Assembly: GCA_947685225.1 (NCBI GenBank)
Contig: CANTUV010000024.1
Span: forward strand, 54,154,001-54,218,000
Direction: 5' to 3'
Origin: Garcia nutans
Lineage: Eukaryota; Streptophyta; Magnoliopsida; Malpighiales; Euphorbiaceae
DNA: 64,000 nucleotides
A program made the translations under genes and the position numbers. The notes under the pieces are model-generated. The model did not search any database, was not told the DNA's origin, and saw only the letters and a program-made list of their open reading frames with translations. How positions within the stretch are numbered: position 1 is the first letter of the stretch; every line of letters starts with the position of its first letter. Shown here in pieces: positions 21,795-33,780 of this stretch.

Positions 21795-22841
21795 TAAATA
21801 AATAGGTTACATATATCGTATTAGTGTAACTCATTTAATTTTGTGTCATATTTGTATTGAGATAATTAACAAATGAGTCGTATTTATATTGACCTTAATT
21901 ATGTTATTAGAATAGGTTAATCCGAAACAAAAATGATCTACTAACCCATTTGAAACCCAATTTTACATTAATATAAATATTAGTTAAGCGAATAAGTGTT
22001 ATAAAATGAAATGTTTTGTTAAAATAAAAGATTTATCAATTTATACTTTCAAGCACATGCATCTAAAGTCACTTTGAGCTTGTAATCAAATATAGGACCA
22101 TCTCATATATAAAATTTATATTAAATTAAAGATAAATTTATCTATTACATCTTTTAATTAATGTAAATTTTCTTTTAATTTTTTTTACAAAATTGCCAAA
22201 AAACCTATATTAATACAAATTTATCAATTCAAAAAAATTTCAAAAACACCAAACACCAAACCTATATTGAAAAATCTGACGTTAAATCATATTTGCACTA
22301 AACACCAAACCTAACGTTAAATCATATTTATTTGCAAAAACCCATAACACCCTGTTTGGAATGAATGAATTTCATAAAATTTTGTAAAATTCATTTAAAT
22401 TCTAAGAATTGCTTGTGTTTGAATGAAATTTTTATTTATTCCAATTATATGAATTTAAATCGTTAGAATTCAACTAGTGTAAACCAAATTCTACAAAAAT
22501 AAGTAAAATCTACAGATGAATTTCATAAATTAATGAACTCTTTTTTTCGCAAAACTACCGTCAAATAAACTTACACCAATTTCTCCCACTTTGCTCTTTC
22601 AATTTTTTTTTCACAAAATTAATGAACCCATTTGCATATTATTTATTTTAATGAACCCTTTTTTAATATTATTTATTTAATGAACCCATTTTTGTGAACT
22701 CATTTTTTTAATAGGCTGAATAATTATAAGGTCCCTAAGATTACACATATTCCCTTAGTGAGTCTATGCATTTGCAAAATCTAGTTTTTACATCCCCAAT
22801 GATTACAAAAATAGATTATGAAGTCCTTCTACTAGTGGTAG
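21795..22841. other. Unassigned AT-rich non-coding DNA
   Basis: No gene or clear element. It includes a stretch starting CACCCTGTTTGGAATGAATG (22347), a phrase I associate with small non-autonomous plant DNA transposons, but I cannot find matching terminal inverted repeats. It is the only kilobase in the first 24 kb that may be old host DNA. Confidence 0.35.
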
Positions 22842-24146
22842 TGTTAGGGCATAGTCTAGCTATTTGCAAGTACACAAGTCGTAATCAAATAATAAAGTAT
22901 AAGTAGAGTATCGTTTCCATGAGTACATTAATGTGAATTGAAAACTAAAATTATCTAATGATCAAGCTAAACTAAGTTTTGGAATTAAATCTAATATTTT
23001 TGACATTAGGGTTAAATCTATCCTCATTGATTAACTAAGAATTTTTTAAAGTATTGACTCAATCTAAATCTACTCTTGATTATTGGTTAGGTTCTTATAA
23101 ATTAAGATTTAGTCTCTTTCGAGTACTAAACATAATATTGAACTTAACATTGCCTCTACTCTCGTGATCATAAGCAAATTAAGCTAACTCATTAAGATTT
23201 GTGAGTAACCTTTGTATCAACCTCTTAAGTATTTATTATATCTCTATGTGCAAACATTAAGATTATAACTTCTTTGAATTAATATTGTGCTTCCACTCTC
23301 ACTCCATCACACAATAATTTAGATCAATCAATTATTAGCCAGTTTATTAATGCATTAAGATCAAAGATAATAAAATAATCAAGAATAAACTTCAATTGAA
23401 TCAAATTAAATAATTATTCCATAGAAAAATAAAATAAGAAAAGTTTAACTTTAGTCGGGTTTTTAGTTACTCATAATTGAACTAGAAATTAAAAAAAGAG
23501 TAGAAGATAGAAGACATATTTGAAATTGAAATTAAAAGAAAATAAAAGAAAACAAATTAGAAAGTTCAAACTTGGAAAGAAGAAAGCTTTTTGAATTTGA
23601 ATTGCTCTTGAACAAAACTCTTCCTTCTATTCAAGTCAATTTTAATCTAAAATCATATCTTTTAACCTAAAATCTAATGTGTCAGTTGTGAAAAAGGTCT
23701 AGGGTATTTATAAGGGCTTAGGGAAGTTCTTTTGCAAGTAGAAAAATGTTAAGATAGATTTAGAAGAGTCCCTATTGAAAAAGAAGACAAATTTTAATTA
23801 AAGAAAAATAAATCCTAACAAGATTAGGGAGCTATCAAATCCGTATAGAAATTTTGAAGCAATTTTTCTATCTGATAAAGTCCAAATCTAGGCTTAGGCT
23901 CTTCATAAAAATTTTATCTCTTAAAATTTAAATGAATTTAGGCTTTTGAATCACTCAATTTGGACTTCAGAAGCTCAAGTTGTAGCCTTCTGAAATATAC
24001 AGGTATGAATAGAAATTCTATTTTGATTTGAATTCGTAATTCTGACTTTGCATAATGTTTAGAGGTCTAAACAAACACATTTTTATTCTGAAAAGCTTGA
24101 TATGTCTTCTAAAAACTTCATGAATAATAATTTCTTATTCTAAAAC
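22842..24146 (-). repeat. Probable Athila-type LTR remnant
   Basis: On the minus strand the end reads ACGACTTGTGTACTTGCAAA then ...GCCCTAACA at 22842, preceded by ATACTCTACTTATAC and a GGAAACGATACTC phrase. From memory this arrangement is the 3' end of many Athila LTRs. A minus-strand TATAAATACCCT is at 23701-23712. No Athila primer site follows on the left, so it is a solo or truncated LTR. On the right it is cut by the Tekay LTR starting at 24147. Confidence 0.45.
23705..23712 (-). promoter_or_regulatory. TATA box of the Athila-type LTR
   Basis: TATAAATA followed by CCCT on the minus strand, about 860 bases from the proposed LTR 3' end. The call depends on the LTR assignment. Confidence 0.4.
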
Positions 24147-25046
24147 TGTAATATCTCAAACAATATCCCAAAATTTTGAAATAAATATTAATTTTGAAAA
24201 TTAATTAAAGGATTTAAAAGTGTATATATTTGCGTAAGTGAAAAGAAAGGAAAAAGGGAAGTGTGTATATGTTGTATATATGAAGATATACATGTTATAT
24301 ATAAGTCAACACGTTAATAAGGTAAAATGATATTTAATTATTTAAAATAGATATTAATTAATGGATAGTGGAAGAGAATATTTGAGATTAATTATTATTA
24401 TAATAATATATGCTTGGTGGAGATTAAAAGAGGAAAATTGTGTGGTTAAGAGTGTTAGTTGATAGTGGAGTGGGTAATGACTAATTTTTTTTTTCCTCTT
24501 CTTCCTCCATTGAGTCGGCCATCATCTTTATCAAGGGAAAGAGATTTTGCTTCTTGCTAACTCAAGAAATTGAAGGATTTTAAGTGTTCAAGTTGGAGTT
24601 TTGAGATTTTCTTCATATTTGGTAAGTTTCCAACTTGTTTCCTTGAATTTCTATGAGGTTTGTGTATATGTTAATTGGATATTTGGTGTAGTATGTTTTT
24701 AATGGTTGATTTTGGTATGTTTGAAGTTATTTTGTCTAGTTAACTATGAATTTGGGGTTGGATTGAAGAAAAAGGTTAAGCTTGGTGAAGAGAATTAGAG
24801 TTTTAGGTTGTGTAACTTTTGGGTTGAGAAGTCATGATTGTGATTGAGTATTTTTGCTTCTGATTGAGTTGTGTTGATGTTTATACAAGTATTATGTTGT
24901 TTAATGGTGGATTTGGTCGAGTTTGTATGGAGTTGAAAAGGTTAATGAAAGATGATAGTTGGATGTGGCATTTTTGTGTCGATATCAGGTTTTTAGCCTG
25001 ACACGCCCAATGGCACGCCCATGTCTTTGGGCATGTCGATGGTTCT
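24147..25046 (+). repeat. 5' LTR of a plus-strand Tekay element, outer part
   Basis: Starts TGTAATATCTCAAACAATAT. It holds a U3 palindrome at 24265-24302, the GCTTGGTGGAGATTAAAAG block, and donor-like GGTAAGT at 24621-24627, and is clearly related to the solo LTR at 35998. At about 25046 it switches to the non-autonomous element. The inner end of this LTR is at 33781-34936, with about half a kilobase missing between. Confidence 0.75.
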
Positions 25047-25133
25047 ATAATTAATTATAATAATGATAATAAGGGCAAAAAGAAAAAGATGAAGAAAGTC
25101 AAAAGGGATGGTGTGTGGTGGAGATTTAATTAT

Positions 25134-25137
25134 ATTA

Positions 25138-25189
<52 letters not shown>

Positions 25190-25207
25190 GTTATTATTAT
25201 TATTATA
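25134..25207 (+). repeat. (TTA)n microsatellite
   Basis: About 24 TTA units with one TTG, then a TATA run; the 3' LTR copy at 31003-31083 is two or three units longer. Poly-Leu, poly-Tyr and poly-Asn frames across it are artefacts. Confidence 0.93.
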
Positions 25208-26002
25208 TATATATATTTGTGATAAGAACGAAGAAAGAGGAAATTCATTCTTTCTTTCTTCTTCTTCTTCTTCTTCTTCTTCTTCTTCGTGAGAGAGAGA
25301 GAGAGAGACAAATGTGATTTTGTTGTTTTTCACATCAAATTTCTTAAGGATTTTAAGAGTATTGAAGATGGAGATGAAGATTTGGCAACATATTCAAGTA
25401 AGTACTCATTTCTTGAGTTGATTTTATTGATTATATATAGATATATAAGTCTTTATCTTCTTGTCTTGATTTCTTTTGATTGAGGTTAGGTTTGATATGG
25501 TTGGTGTGGAAGATGATGATAATGAAAGATTGAAGTATGTGAATGTGTTGAATTGATATTTAAGTGATGATAAGTTGGGGTATTTGTGAGGAAAATGATG
25601 AAATGTTAAGTTAGGGTTAGTATAAATGAATTTTGATGTGTTTGGTCTTTAAATCATTGTAGGACACGGCCAAGTTATGAGAGACACGGCCAAGTTAGAG
25701 GAAACTTGGCCGTGTTGGATGATTTTTGGAGAGACACGGCCACTGGCTCAGCCGTGTCACTTGCCCGTGTCAGTGACTGTCTGATTTTTTATTGAGAGAC
25801 ACGGCCACTGGCTCAGCCGTGTCCCATGCCCGTGTCTGCTACTGCTTGACTTTGGTTGAGAGACACGGCCAAGCTAGAGGAGTCTTGGCCGTGTTGGAGT
25901 TTTTAGTTAAGAGACACGGCCACAAGCTTGGCCGTGTCCCTTGAGTGTGTTGGTTAATGATAATTATTCTTGAATATTCTTACATTGTTGGATCCTCCAA
26001 AG

Positions 26003-26088
26003 GTCTTGTTGTATCTACATTTTAAATATACTTAAAACAAAGATGACCTAAACAAATGTATATTGAGGATTCTAAATCTAAGAATAAG
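26003..26088 (+). other. 86-nt exon-like LTR cassette (non-autonomous element, 5' LTR)
   Basis: Preceded by CCTCCAAAG and followed by GTAAGTTAT; identical in the 3' LTR. The sequence is diverged from the autonomous families but length and boundary signals are kept. Confidence 0.35.
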
Positions 26089-27920
26089 GTAAGTTATATA
26101 TATGTACATCAATGATGATACATATGATACTATATGAACAATGTTATGTTTTATGCATTGTGAACATTGTAAATTGTAATGTGTTATATGAATAAGGTAT
26201 TTTGTAATGTGAAGGATATGATGAGGTAATTGATTATGTATATTTCAATAATGAGATGTAAAACCAATGTGTTTGGTGATAATGATGCATATGATATTAT
26301 ATAAACAATGTTATGTTATATGCATTGTGAATCTTGTGAATTGTAATGTGTTATATGAACAAGGTATTTTATGATGTGAAGGATATGATGAGGTAATTGA
26401 TTATGTATAATTGAATAATGAAATATTATAGTATGATTTGAGACATGATATAATGTGAAGCCATTGTGGTTGGCTATGATGATTCAAATGTGATGTGAAG
26501 CCATTGTGATTGGCTATGATGATTCAAATGTGATGTGACGCCATTGTGATTGGCTATGATGATTCAAATGAGATGTGAAGCCATTGTTATTGGTTATGAT
26601 AACTTAATTGAGAATGAAATTGATAAATGAATTTTGTAGCTAATGTGTTATTCGATTTTCAGAGTTTGTTGTTGGTGGCATGCCTAATATGAGTAACAAT
26701 CTCTTGAAGTTAGGTTGGGCTTGATCCTTGAAGCCAAGTTGGGTTGAAGTTTAACATGTTTTACTCCCCTTGAAGCTTGGTTGGGTCTAGTCCTTGAAGC
26801 CTAATTGAGATGTTACAACCCTTGAAGATAGGTTGGATTGGTTCTTGAAGCCAAGTTGGGTTGATACTTAGCATGCTTTGTTCCCCTTGAAGCTTGGTTG
26901 AACCTGAATCCTTGAAGCCTAGTTGGGATAATGATAAATGTGATGATTAAACCAAAGCATTAACTCTGAAAGTTGAATGGCATATTAGTATCTTTTGGGC
27001 TCGAGTCTGTCTTTGTTGTTAATGAGATATACAAATGTTGAAATAAGTGAGTAATGAGATCTATGGTTGCCTTTGTTGGATATGTAATTTATGATTGATG
27101 AATTGTAAATAAAGTAATGTTATGAAGTATGATATGTAATGTGTGTATTGATACATTGATTGTGATTCATGAAGGTTGAATATTGGATAATGATTAATTT
27201 GAATGGTGTAATGAGATGTTGAGAAATGAGTTCATGAAAATATAATATGATGTGTAAAATGTGTGTGAGTGTGGAACTTGGGAGAATTGTTTTCACGAAG
27301 GTTTGGATCAGTCATTGAATGATGATTTGTTGAAATGATGTATATGTATATGTATATGAAATAGAAATGGTAAGTATTGTTTTGTGAGTGTTCTATGTAA
27401 ATATGTGTATAATTTATGAGATTAGTGGGGATATATGAAGAATGCATTGAGAAAGGAAAATGAGATAAGAGAACAATAAAACATGATGCTAAAAATATGA
27501 GGTATGATTCTTTTGTAAAGTATATTTTAATATTTATTTGTACTACTAAGCTCTCGGGCTTAGCGCGGTTGTGTAATCGCGCAGGTGATTATGCAGTTGA
27601 TCTGGAAGTCCAGCTGTTATGCCACGAGTAAGGTAAGAGTGTTTCGAGACCAACTAGAAGGTGATGCATACATTTTGCGAATTTAATTACGTTCTATTTT
27701 TTATAAGAATATATAATAATATGTATAGATGAAGTTTTGGTAAATAAGAATAATGATTTTTTTGTAAATGTTCTTTAAACTAACGTAATATTGCTTGAAC
27801 TCGGATAAAGGTTTTTAAATTGAAACTAGAAGTGACATTCTTATACTTTATATACGTATTGTATGTATACTAGGTATATGTATAGTACTTATATAGGGTA
27901 TGGGGGTGTTACAATTATTT

Positions 27921-27933
27921 TGGTATCAGAGCT
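27921..27933 (+). promoter_or_regulatory. tRNA-iMet primer binding site
   Basis: TGGTATCAGAGCT, seven bases after the LTR end and followed by the GGTTTGAGATTCTC block common to all Tekay copies here. Confidence 0.85.
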
Positions 27934-30725
27934 TAGGTTTGAGATTCTCGGCCTAAGTGAAATTAAAAAGAAAATTTTTGAAGAGTTTAAATAGAATTAA
28001 GAAGAAGAGTTTTGAAATGCAATTGGTAATACATGCGTATGCATTCACACCTAGGTTGGTCTCGAACGTGGCATTATGTGATTTGTGATGTATCCAAATT
28101 ACATGAGATAGATGATAGTGTGTAAATGAGGTTTTATTTGAAAGCAAATTTTGAAATGTTGATAATTGAGAGGTGATTGTGATGTAAAGAAATGATATGG
28201 AATTTATCAGTAAAAAGTTTGATTATTGATATGTGTTTGACATATAAAGAAATGGCTAGAAGAATAAAGTTGGAAATGAGTTAAAAACAAAATTAAGATT
28301 AAAATATGTAATCTTTCCTCTAATATTTGAATCTCTTTCCAATAAACTTTATGTTTGGATTTCTAGAAAAAGGAAATATTGTTGGATGGGTAATATGAAA
28401 AGATATGTTATTTAAATGAAAAAAAAAAGGGATTGAGCAAATGGAAATGAGCTACTTTAAGTAATTTGATTGGAAAGGATGAAAATGAATATGAAAGATA
28501 TGTTAAAGGTATTTAAAAACAAATGTGAGAGAGATATCACATTGGAAATGTGATTAAGCTCTTTGTGAAATAATATTATAAGTAGAGTGTATATATTTAT
28601 TGAAGTTAATGAATAACTTAAGTTATGTTAAAAGAATGAGAATGATAATAGTCAAAGGAAAGTGATAAATATTAAATTTGTATAAACTAAATACAAAAGA
28701 GAAATTTAATAAATTGCATAATTATGTGTATATATGAAGAGGATATGTGAAATGAACTTTTCGACATGAATGTAATGGTTATATGTAAAAAAAAAAAAGG
28801 TGGGAAGTGAGTCACATTATTAACGTGATCTATGAATGTGTATATAATACGTTTATTATTTTATACCATTACATGTTTAATGGTATTAGAAAATGAGAAT
28901 GGACTTGGGTAATATTGAACAGTGAAATTGTTATGGCAATAACTAAATGAAGCTATCATAAGATGTTTTGGAACTCAAAGTATTTGTGCGTGGAAATGTT
29001 TTATGTATAAGTGTATAATAAGAAATTGTAAGGAAAGAATAATGTATTTAAAAATTTTTTAAAAGAGATGGATTGGATATGGAGCAATGAATGAAATTTG
29101 TGTAAGATTTGTATCTGATGGAAGGTTGGGCGTAGAAAATGTTAAAGATAATATTATTGAATATGAGTTAGGTTAATAATGATCAAATAATCAAAAGCAA
29201 ACTGTTTTGAGATGGAATTAAAAGGTGTTAACTTTTGGTGTAATAAAAGTTTGGAGAATATATACAATTTTTGTGATTCAATCTAGCATTATAATTGTAA
29301 AGGCTGGAATCGAATAATAGAAGAACAATATTGATTTTCAAACCCCAAGCGTGATTGTTTATATATCATGGTCATATGATTTGATTAGTGTGATTAATTG
29401 GTTAGTTTTAATATCTTCAGATTTAGAGCTGAGATGATATAACTGTAGTACAGTTTTGGTGAGATTGATAACTATGTTTCTAGAAACATGGTTAAAAGAT
29501 ATGATTGAAGCATGTCTAGATGATATGATTGAATAATGAGATGTTTAATATAGTTGGTGATATATGTGTATACTATTTTGATGTGATGAGAAACCATAAT
29601 TGTTGGCAATGATGTTGGAAATGAATTATAATGGAGGTAGAGTACCAAATTGATTATGAGAAATGAATTATGAAAAGATAAATGAACGGACTTATCTGCC
29701 TCCTGCGAAACCATGCGGACCCATTGTGTTGGGCAACCGAACTTGGACTACCGACCTGGTTGGGGGAAAGTTCGTTTATGAAGCCATAGTTGTTGGCTAT
29801 ATTGATAAACTTTGAATGAGTATGAGAGATGATGATATTATTATTGAAATAATGAAATGTATATTTATAAACATGATTCTTATTGAATGAATATATGAAT
29901 CTGAAAAGATTAGAATTTGAATATAAGTTTGACCTAATGGAATTAGGTTATATATATATATATTTTTATATACATATATGGTGAAATCCAATGATAAATT
30001 TCGATAAGTTAATTGTTGGTTTGAATCAAATAAGGTTGAGATGTTAGTATATTGTGTTAAATAGATCGATTGATCTAGATTTCGCTAAAGTTGCAAGTCA
30101 ATATTGAGATTTAATACGTACAGTTGTACTGGGAGTGTAAAATTTAAATGGTAATGTCTATGATGTAATATTCTAGCTTATGAATGAACATAAATAAATT
30201 GAATTATATCAATGGTACTTGATGAGAAAAAGGGAAATGTTGTTTACCTATTAAGTAAGTTTAAAAGTATGGTATTAATATTTATATTAAGTGAGAAGCA
30301 AGTTAAAGGAAGTAAGGATATTGTTATCAATTGAGGTTTGATAAATGATTATTTTGAAAGTGATTGTAAGAACGGAATAATCAATGCTAAGATATTAATT
30401 ATTGACTTTTGAGGTTAAAGCTAAGAGAATATCTATAAAGAGATAAAGTGATAATCTGACTCTAATAAAAAGATAAAATTCATTGAAAATGTAATGAGTT
30501 ATCTTGATTGCTTTGTTGAGAAAGTAATAAGATATATATATATACCTATACAATGATGAATTATGAATTTCAGAGAAGATGATTATCTCTAAGGGGGAGA
30601 GTAGAAGTTATGTGATTTGATGAAATCATAATGTAAGAATATGATTAATATTATATGAATTAAGATGGTGTTTTGTTAAGAATGAATTGTTATTACACTG
30701 GATAATTTCGAGGACGAAATTATAT
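27934..30725 (+). other. Non-coding interior of the non-autonomous element
   Basis: About 2.8 kb with no frame above 80 codons that looks like protein and no trace of gag, protease, RT or integrase. The first 380 bases recur on the minus strand at 40816-41183. A short GC-richer island at about 29690-29785 contains GAAGCCATAGTTGTTGGCTA, a motif otherwise found in the LTRs. It may act only as packaged template RNA. Confidence 0.8.
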
Positions 30726-30739
30726 AAGGGGAAGAGAAT
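30726..30739 (+). promoter_or_regulatory. Polypurine tract
   Basis: AAGGGGAAGAGAAT directly before the 3' LTR, preceded by the stem-loop AATTTCGAGGACGAAATT. It primes plus-strand DNA synthesis. Confidence 0.85.
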
Positions 30740-31004
30740 TGTAATATCCCAAGGTATGCCCTAAAAGTTTTGGAGTTATTGTTGTATTTGGATTTAATGT
30801 ATATGTATTTATGGGAAATATAACTACAACATAAAAGACATATACATATACATCACATATACATGGGATATAAATTGGGATAGGAAAAGTGAGTAATATA
30901 TATATATATATATATAATTAATTATAATAATGATAATAAGGGCAAAAAGAAAAAGATGAAGAAAGTCAAAAGGGATGGTGTGTGGTGGAGATTTAATTAT
31001 ATTA

Positions 31005-31065
<61 letters not shown>

Positions 31066-33780
31066 GTTATTATTATTATTATATATATATATATTTGTGA
31101 TAAGAACGAAGAAAGAGGAAATTCATTCTTTCTTTCTTCTTCTTCTTCTTCTTCTTCTTCGTGAGAGAGAGAGAGAGAGAGACAAATGTGATTTTGTTGT
31201 TTTTCACATCAAATTTCTTAAGGATTTTAAGAGTATTGAAGATGGAGATGAAGATTTGGCAACATATTCAAGTAAGTACTCATTTCTTGAGTTGATTTTA
31301 TTGATTATATATAGATATATAAGTCTTTATCTTCTTGTCTTGATTTCTTTTGATTGAGGTTAGGTTTGATATGGTTGGTGTGGAAGATGATGATAATGAA
31401 AGATTGAAGTATGTGAATGTGTTGAATTGATATTTAAGTGATGATAAGTTGGGGTATTTGTGAGGAAAATGATGAAATGTTAAGTTAGGGTTAGTATAAA
31501 TGAATTTTGATGTGTTTGGTCTTTAAATCATTGTAGGACACGGCCAAGTTATGAGAGACACGGCCAAGTTAGAGGAAACTTGGCCGTGTTGGATGATTTT
31601 TGGAGAGACACGGCCACTGGCTCAGCCGTGTCACTTGCCCGTGTCAGTGACTGTCTGATTTTTTATTGAGAGACACGGCCACTGGCTCAGCCGTGTCCCA
31701 TGCCCGTGTCTGCTACTGCTTGACTTTGGTTGAGAGACACGGCCAAGCTAGAGGAGTCTTGGCCGTGTTGGAGTTTTTAGTTAAGAGACACGGCCACAAG
31801 CTTGGCCGTGTCCCTTGAGTGTGTTGGTTAATGATAATTATTCTTGAATATTCTTACATTGTTGGATCCTCCAAAGGTCTTGTTGTATCTACATTTTAAA
31901 TATACTTAAAACAAAGATGACCTAAACAAATGTATATTGAGGATTCTAAATCTAAGAATAAGGTAAGTTATATATATGTACATCAATGATGATACATATG
32001 ATACTATATGAACAATGTTATGTTTTATGCATTGTGAACATTGTAAATTGTAATGTGTTATATGAATAAGGTATTTTGTAATGTGAAGGATATGATGAGG
32101 TAATTGATTATGTATATTTCAATAATGAGATGTAAAACCAATGTGTTTGGTGATAATGATGCATATGATATTATATAAACAATGTTATGTTATATGCATT
32201 GTGAATCTTGTGAATTGTAATGTGTTATATGAACAAGGTATTTTATGATGTGAAGGATATGATGAGGTAATTGATTATGTATAATTGAATAATGAAATAT
32301 TATAGTATGATTTGAGACATGATATAATGTGAAGCCATTGTGGTTGGCTATGATGATTCAAATGTGATGTGAAGCCATTGTGAATGGCTATGATGATTCA
32401 AATGTGATGTGACGCCATTGTGATTGGCTATGATGATTCAAATGAGATGTGAAGCCATTGTTATTGGTTATGATAACTTAATTGAGAATGAAATTGATAA
32501 ATGAATTGTGTAGCTAATGTGTTATTCCATTTTCAGAGTTTGTTGTTGGTGGCATGCCTAATATGAGTAACAATCTCTTGAAGTTAGGTTGGGCTTGATC
32601 CTTGAAGCCAAGTTGGGTTGAAGTTTAACATGTTTTACTCCCCTTGAAGCTTGGTTGGGTCTAGTCCTTGAAGCCTAATTGAGATGTTACAACCCTTGAA
32701 GCTAGGTTGGATTGGTTCTTGAAGCCAAGTTGGGTTGATACTTAGCATGCTTTGTTCCCCTTGAAGCTTGGTTGAACCTAAATCCTTGAAGCCTAGTTGG
32801 GATAATGATAAATGTGATGATTAAACCAAAGCATTAACTCTGAAAGTTGAATGGCATATTAGTATCTTTTGGGCCCGAGTCTGTCTTTGTTGTTAATGAG
32901 ATATACAAATGTTGAAATAAGTGAGTAATGAGATCTATGGTTGCCTTTGTTGGATATGTAATTTATGATTGATGAATTGTAAATAAAGTAATGTTATGAA
33001 GTATGATATGTAATGTGTGTATTGATACATTGATTGTGATTAATGAAGGTTGAATATTGGATAATGATTAATTTGAATGGTGTAATGAGATGTTGAGAAA
33101 TGAGTTCATAAAAATATAATACGATGTGTAAAATGTGTGTGAGTGTGGAACTTGGGAGAATTGTTTTCACGAAGGTTTGGATCAGTCATTGAATGATGAT
33201 TTGTTGAAATGATGTATATGTATATGAAATAGAAATGGTAAGTATTGTTTTGTGAGTGTTCTATGTAAATATGTGTATAATTTATGAGATTAGTGGGGAT
33301 ATATGAAGAATGCATTGAGAAAGGAAAATGAGATAAGAGAACAATAAAACATGATGCTAAAAATATGAGGTATGATTCTTTTGTAAAGTATATTTTAATA
33401 TTTATTTGTACTACTAAGCTCTCGGGCTTAGCGCGGTTGTGTAATCGCGTAGGTGATTATGCGGTTGATCTGGAAGTCCAGCTGTTATGCCACGAGTAAG
33501 GTAAGAGTGTTTCGAGACCAACTAGAAGGTGATGCATACATTTTGCGAATTTAATTATGTTGTATTTTTTATAAGAATATATAATAATATGTATAGATGA
33601 AGTTTTGGTAAATAAGAATAATGATTTTTTGTAAATGTTCTTTAAACTAATGTAATATTGCTTGAACTCGGATAAAGGTTTTTAAATTGAAACTAAAAGT
33701 GACATTCTTATACTTTATATACGTATTGTATGTATACCAGGTATATGTATAGTACTTATATAGGGTATGGGGGTGTTACA
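30740..33780 (+). repeat. 3' LTR of the non-autonomous element, complete
   Basis: 3,041 bases from TGTAATATCCCAAGGTATGC to ...GGGGGTGTTACA. It supplies the 175 bases missing from the 5' copy. The 86-nt cassette is at 31877-31962 and the double hairpin at 33411-33456. The next bases, CTATC, are where a target duplication would lie. Confidence 0.92.
31877..31962 (+). other. 86-nt exon-like LTR cassette (non-autonomous element, 3' LTR)
   Basis: Same sequence and bounds as the 5' LTR copy at 26003-26088. Confidence 0.35.

Larger units (their letters stand above)
25047..27913 (+). repeat. 5' LTR of the non-autonomous element (5' end deleted)
   Basis: Matches 30915-33780 almost base for base. It carries (TTA)n, (CTT)n and (GA)n runs, GACACGGCC palindromes (25660-25950), an 86-nt cassette (26003-26088), four GAAGCCATTGTNATTGGCTA units (26455-26600), CTTGAAGC units (26703-26930) and the double hairpin (27543-27590). 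It ends GGGGTGTTACA. Confidence 0.9.
25047..33780 (+). mobile_element. Non-autonomous Tekay-related LTR element (LARD-like)
   Basis: Two nearly identical LTRs of about 3.0 kb flank a 2.8 kb internal region without gag or pol. The order is 5' LTR (first 175 bases missing), tRNA-iMet primer site, non-coding interior, polypurine tract, complete 3' LTR. By eye I count about 17-20 substitutions over 2.86 kb of LTR, under 1 per cent, so the insertion is recent. The LTR ends, primer site and the stem-loop before the polypurine tract match the autonomous copy at 43535-53417, which suggests mobilisation in trans. It sits inside the LTR of a plus-strand Tekay element. The missing 5' end and lack of a target duplication point to a deletion at the left junction after insertion. 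Confidence 0.85.

Noticed and set aside
22340..22560. Small DNA transposon starting CACCCTGTTTGG
   Set aside because: I could not find a matching inverted end or target duplication.
25089..25333. Frames of poly-Leu, poly-Tyr and poly-Asn over the TTA run (also 30956-31357)
   Set aside because: They are translations of a microsatellite in an LTR and occur on both strands.
25660..25950. Spaced GACACGGCC repeats as a CRISPR array
   Set aside because: Units are palindromic and imperfect, spacers are related LTR sequence, and the DNA is a plant genome.
27921..27933. Ty1/copia assignment from the tRNA-iMet primer site
   Set aside because: The order protease-RT-RNase H-integrase and the chromodomain in related copies show Ty3/gypsy, Tekay/Del lineage; that primer is used by both groups.
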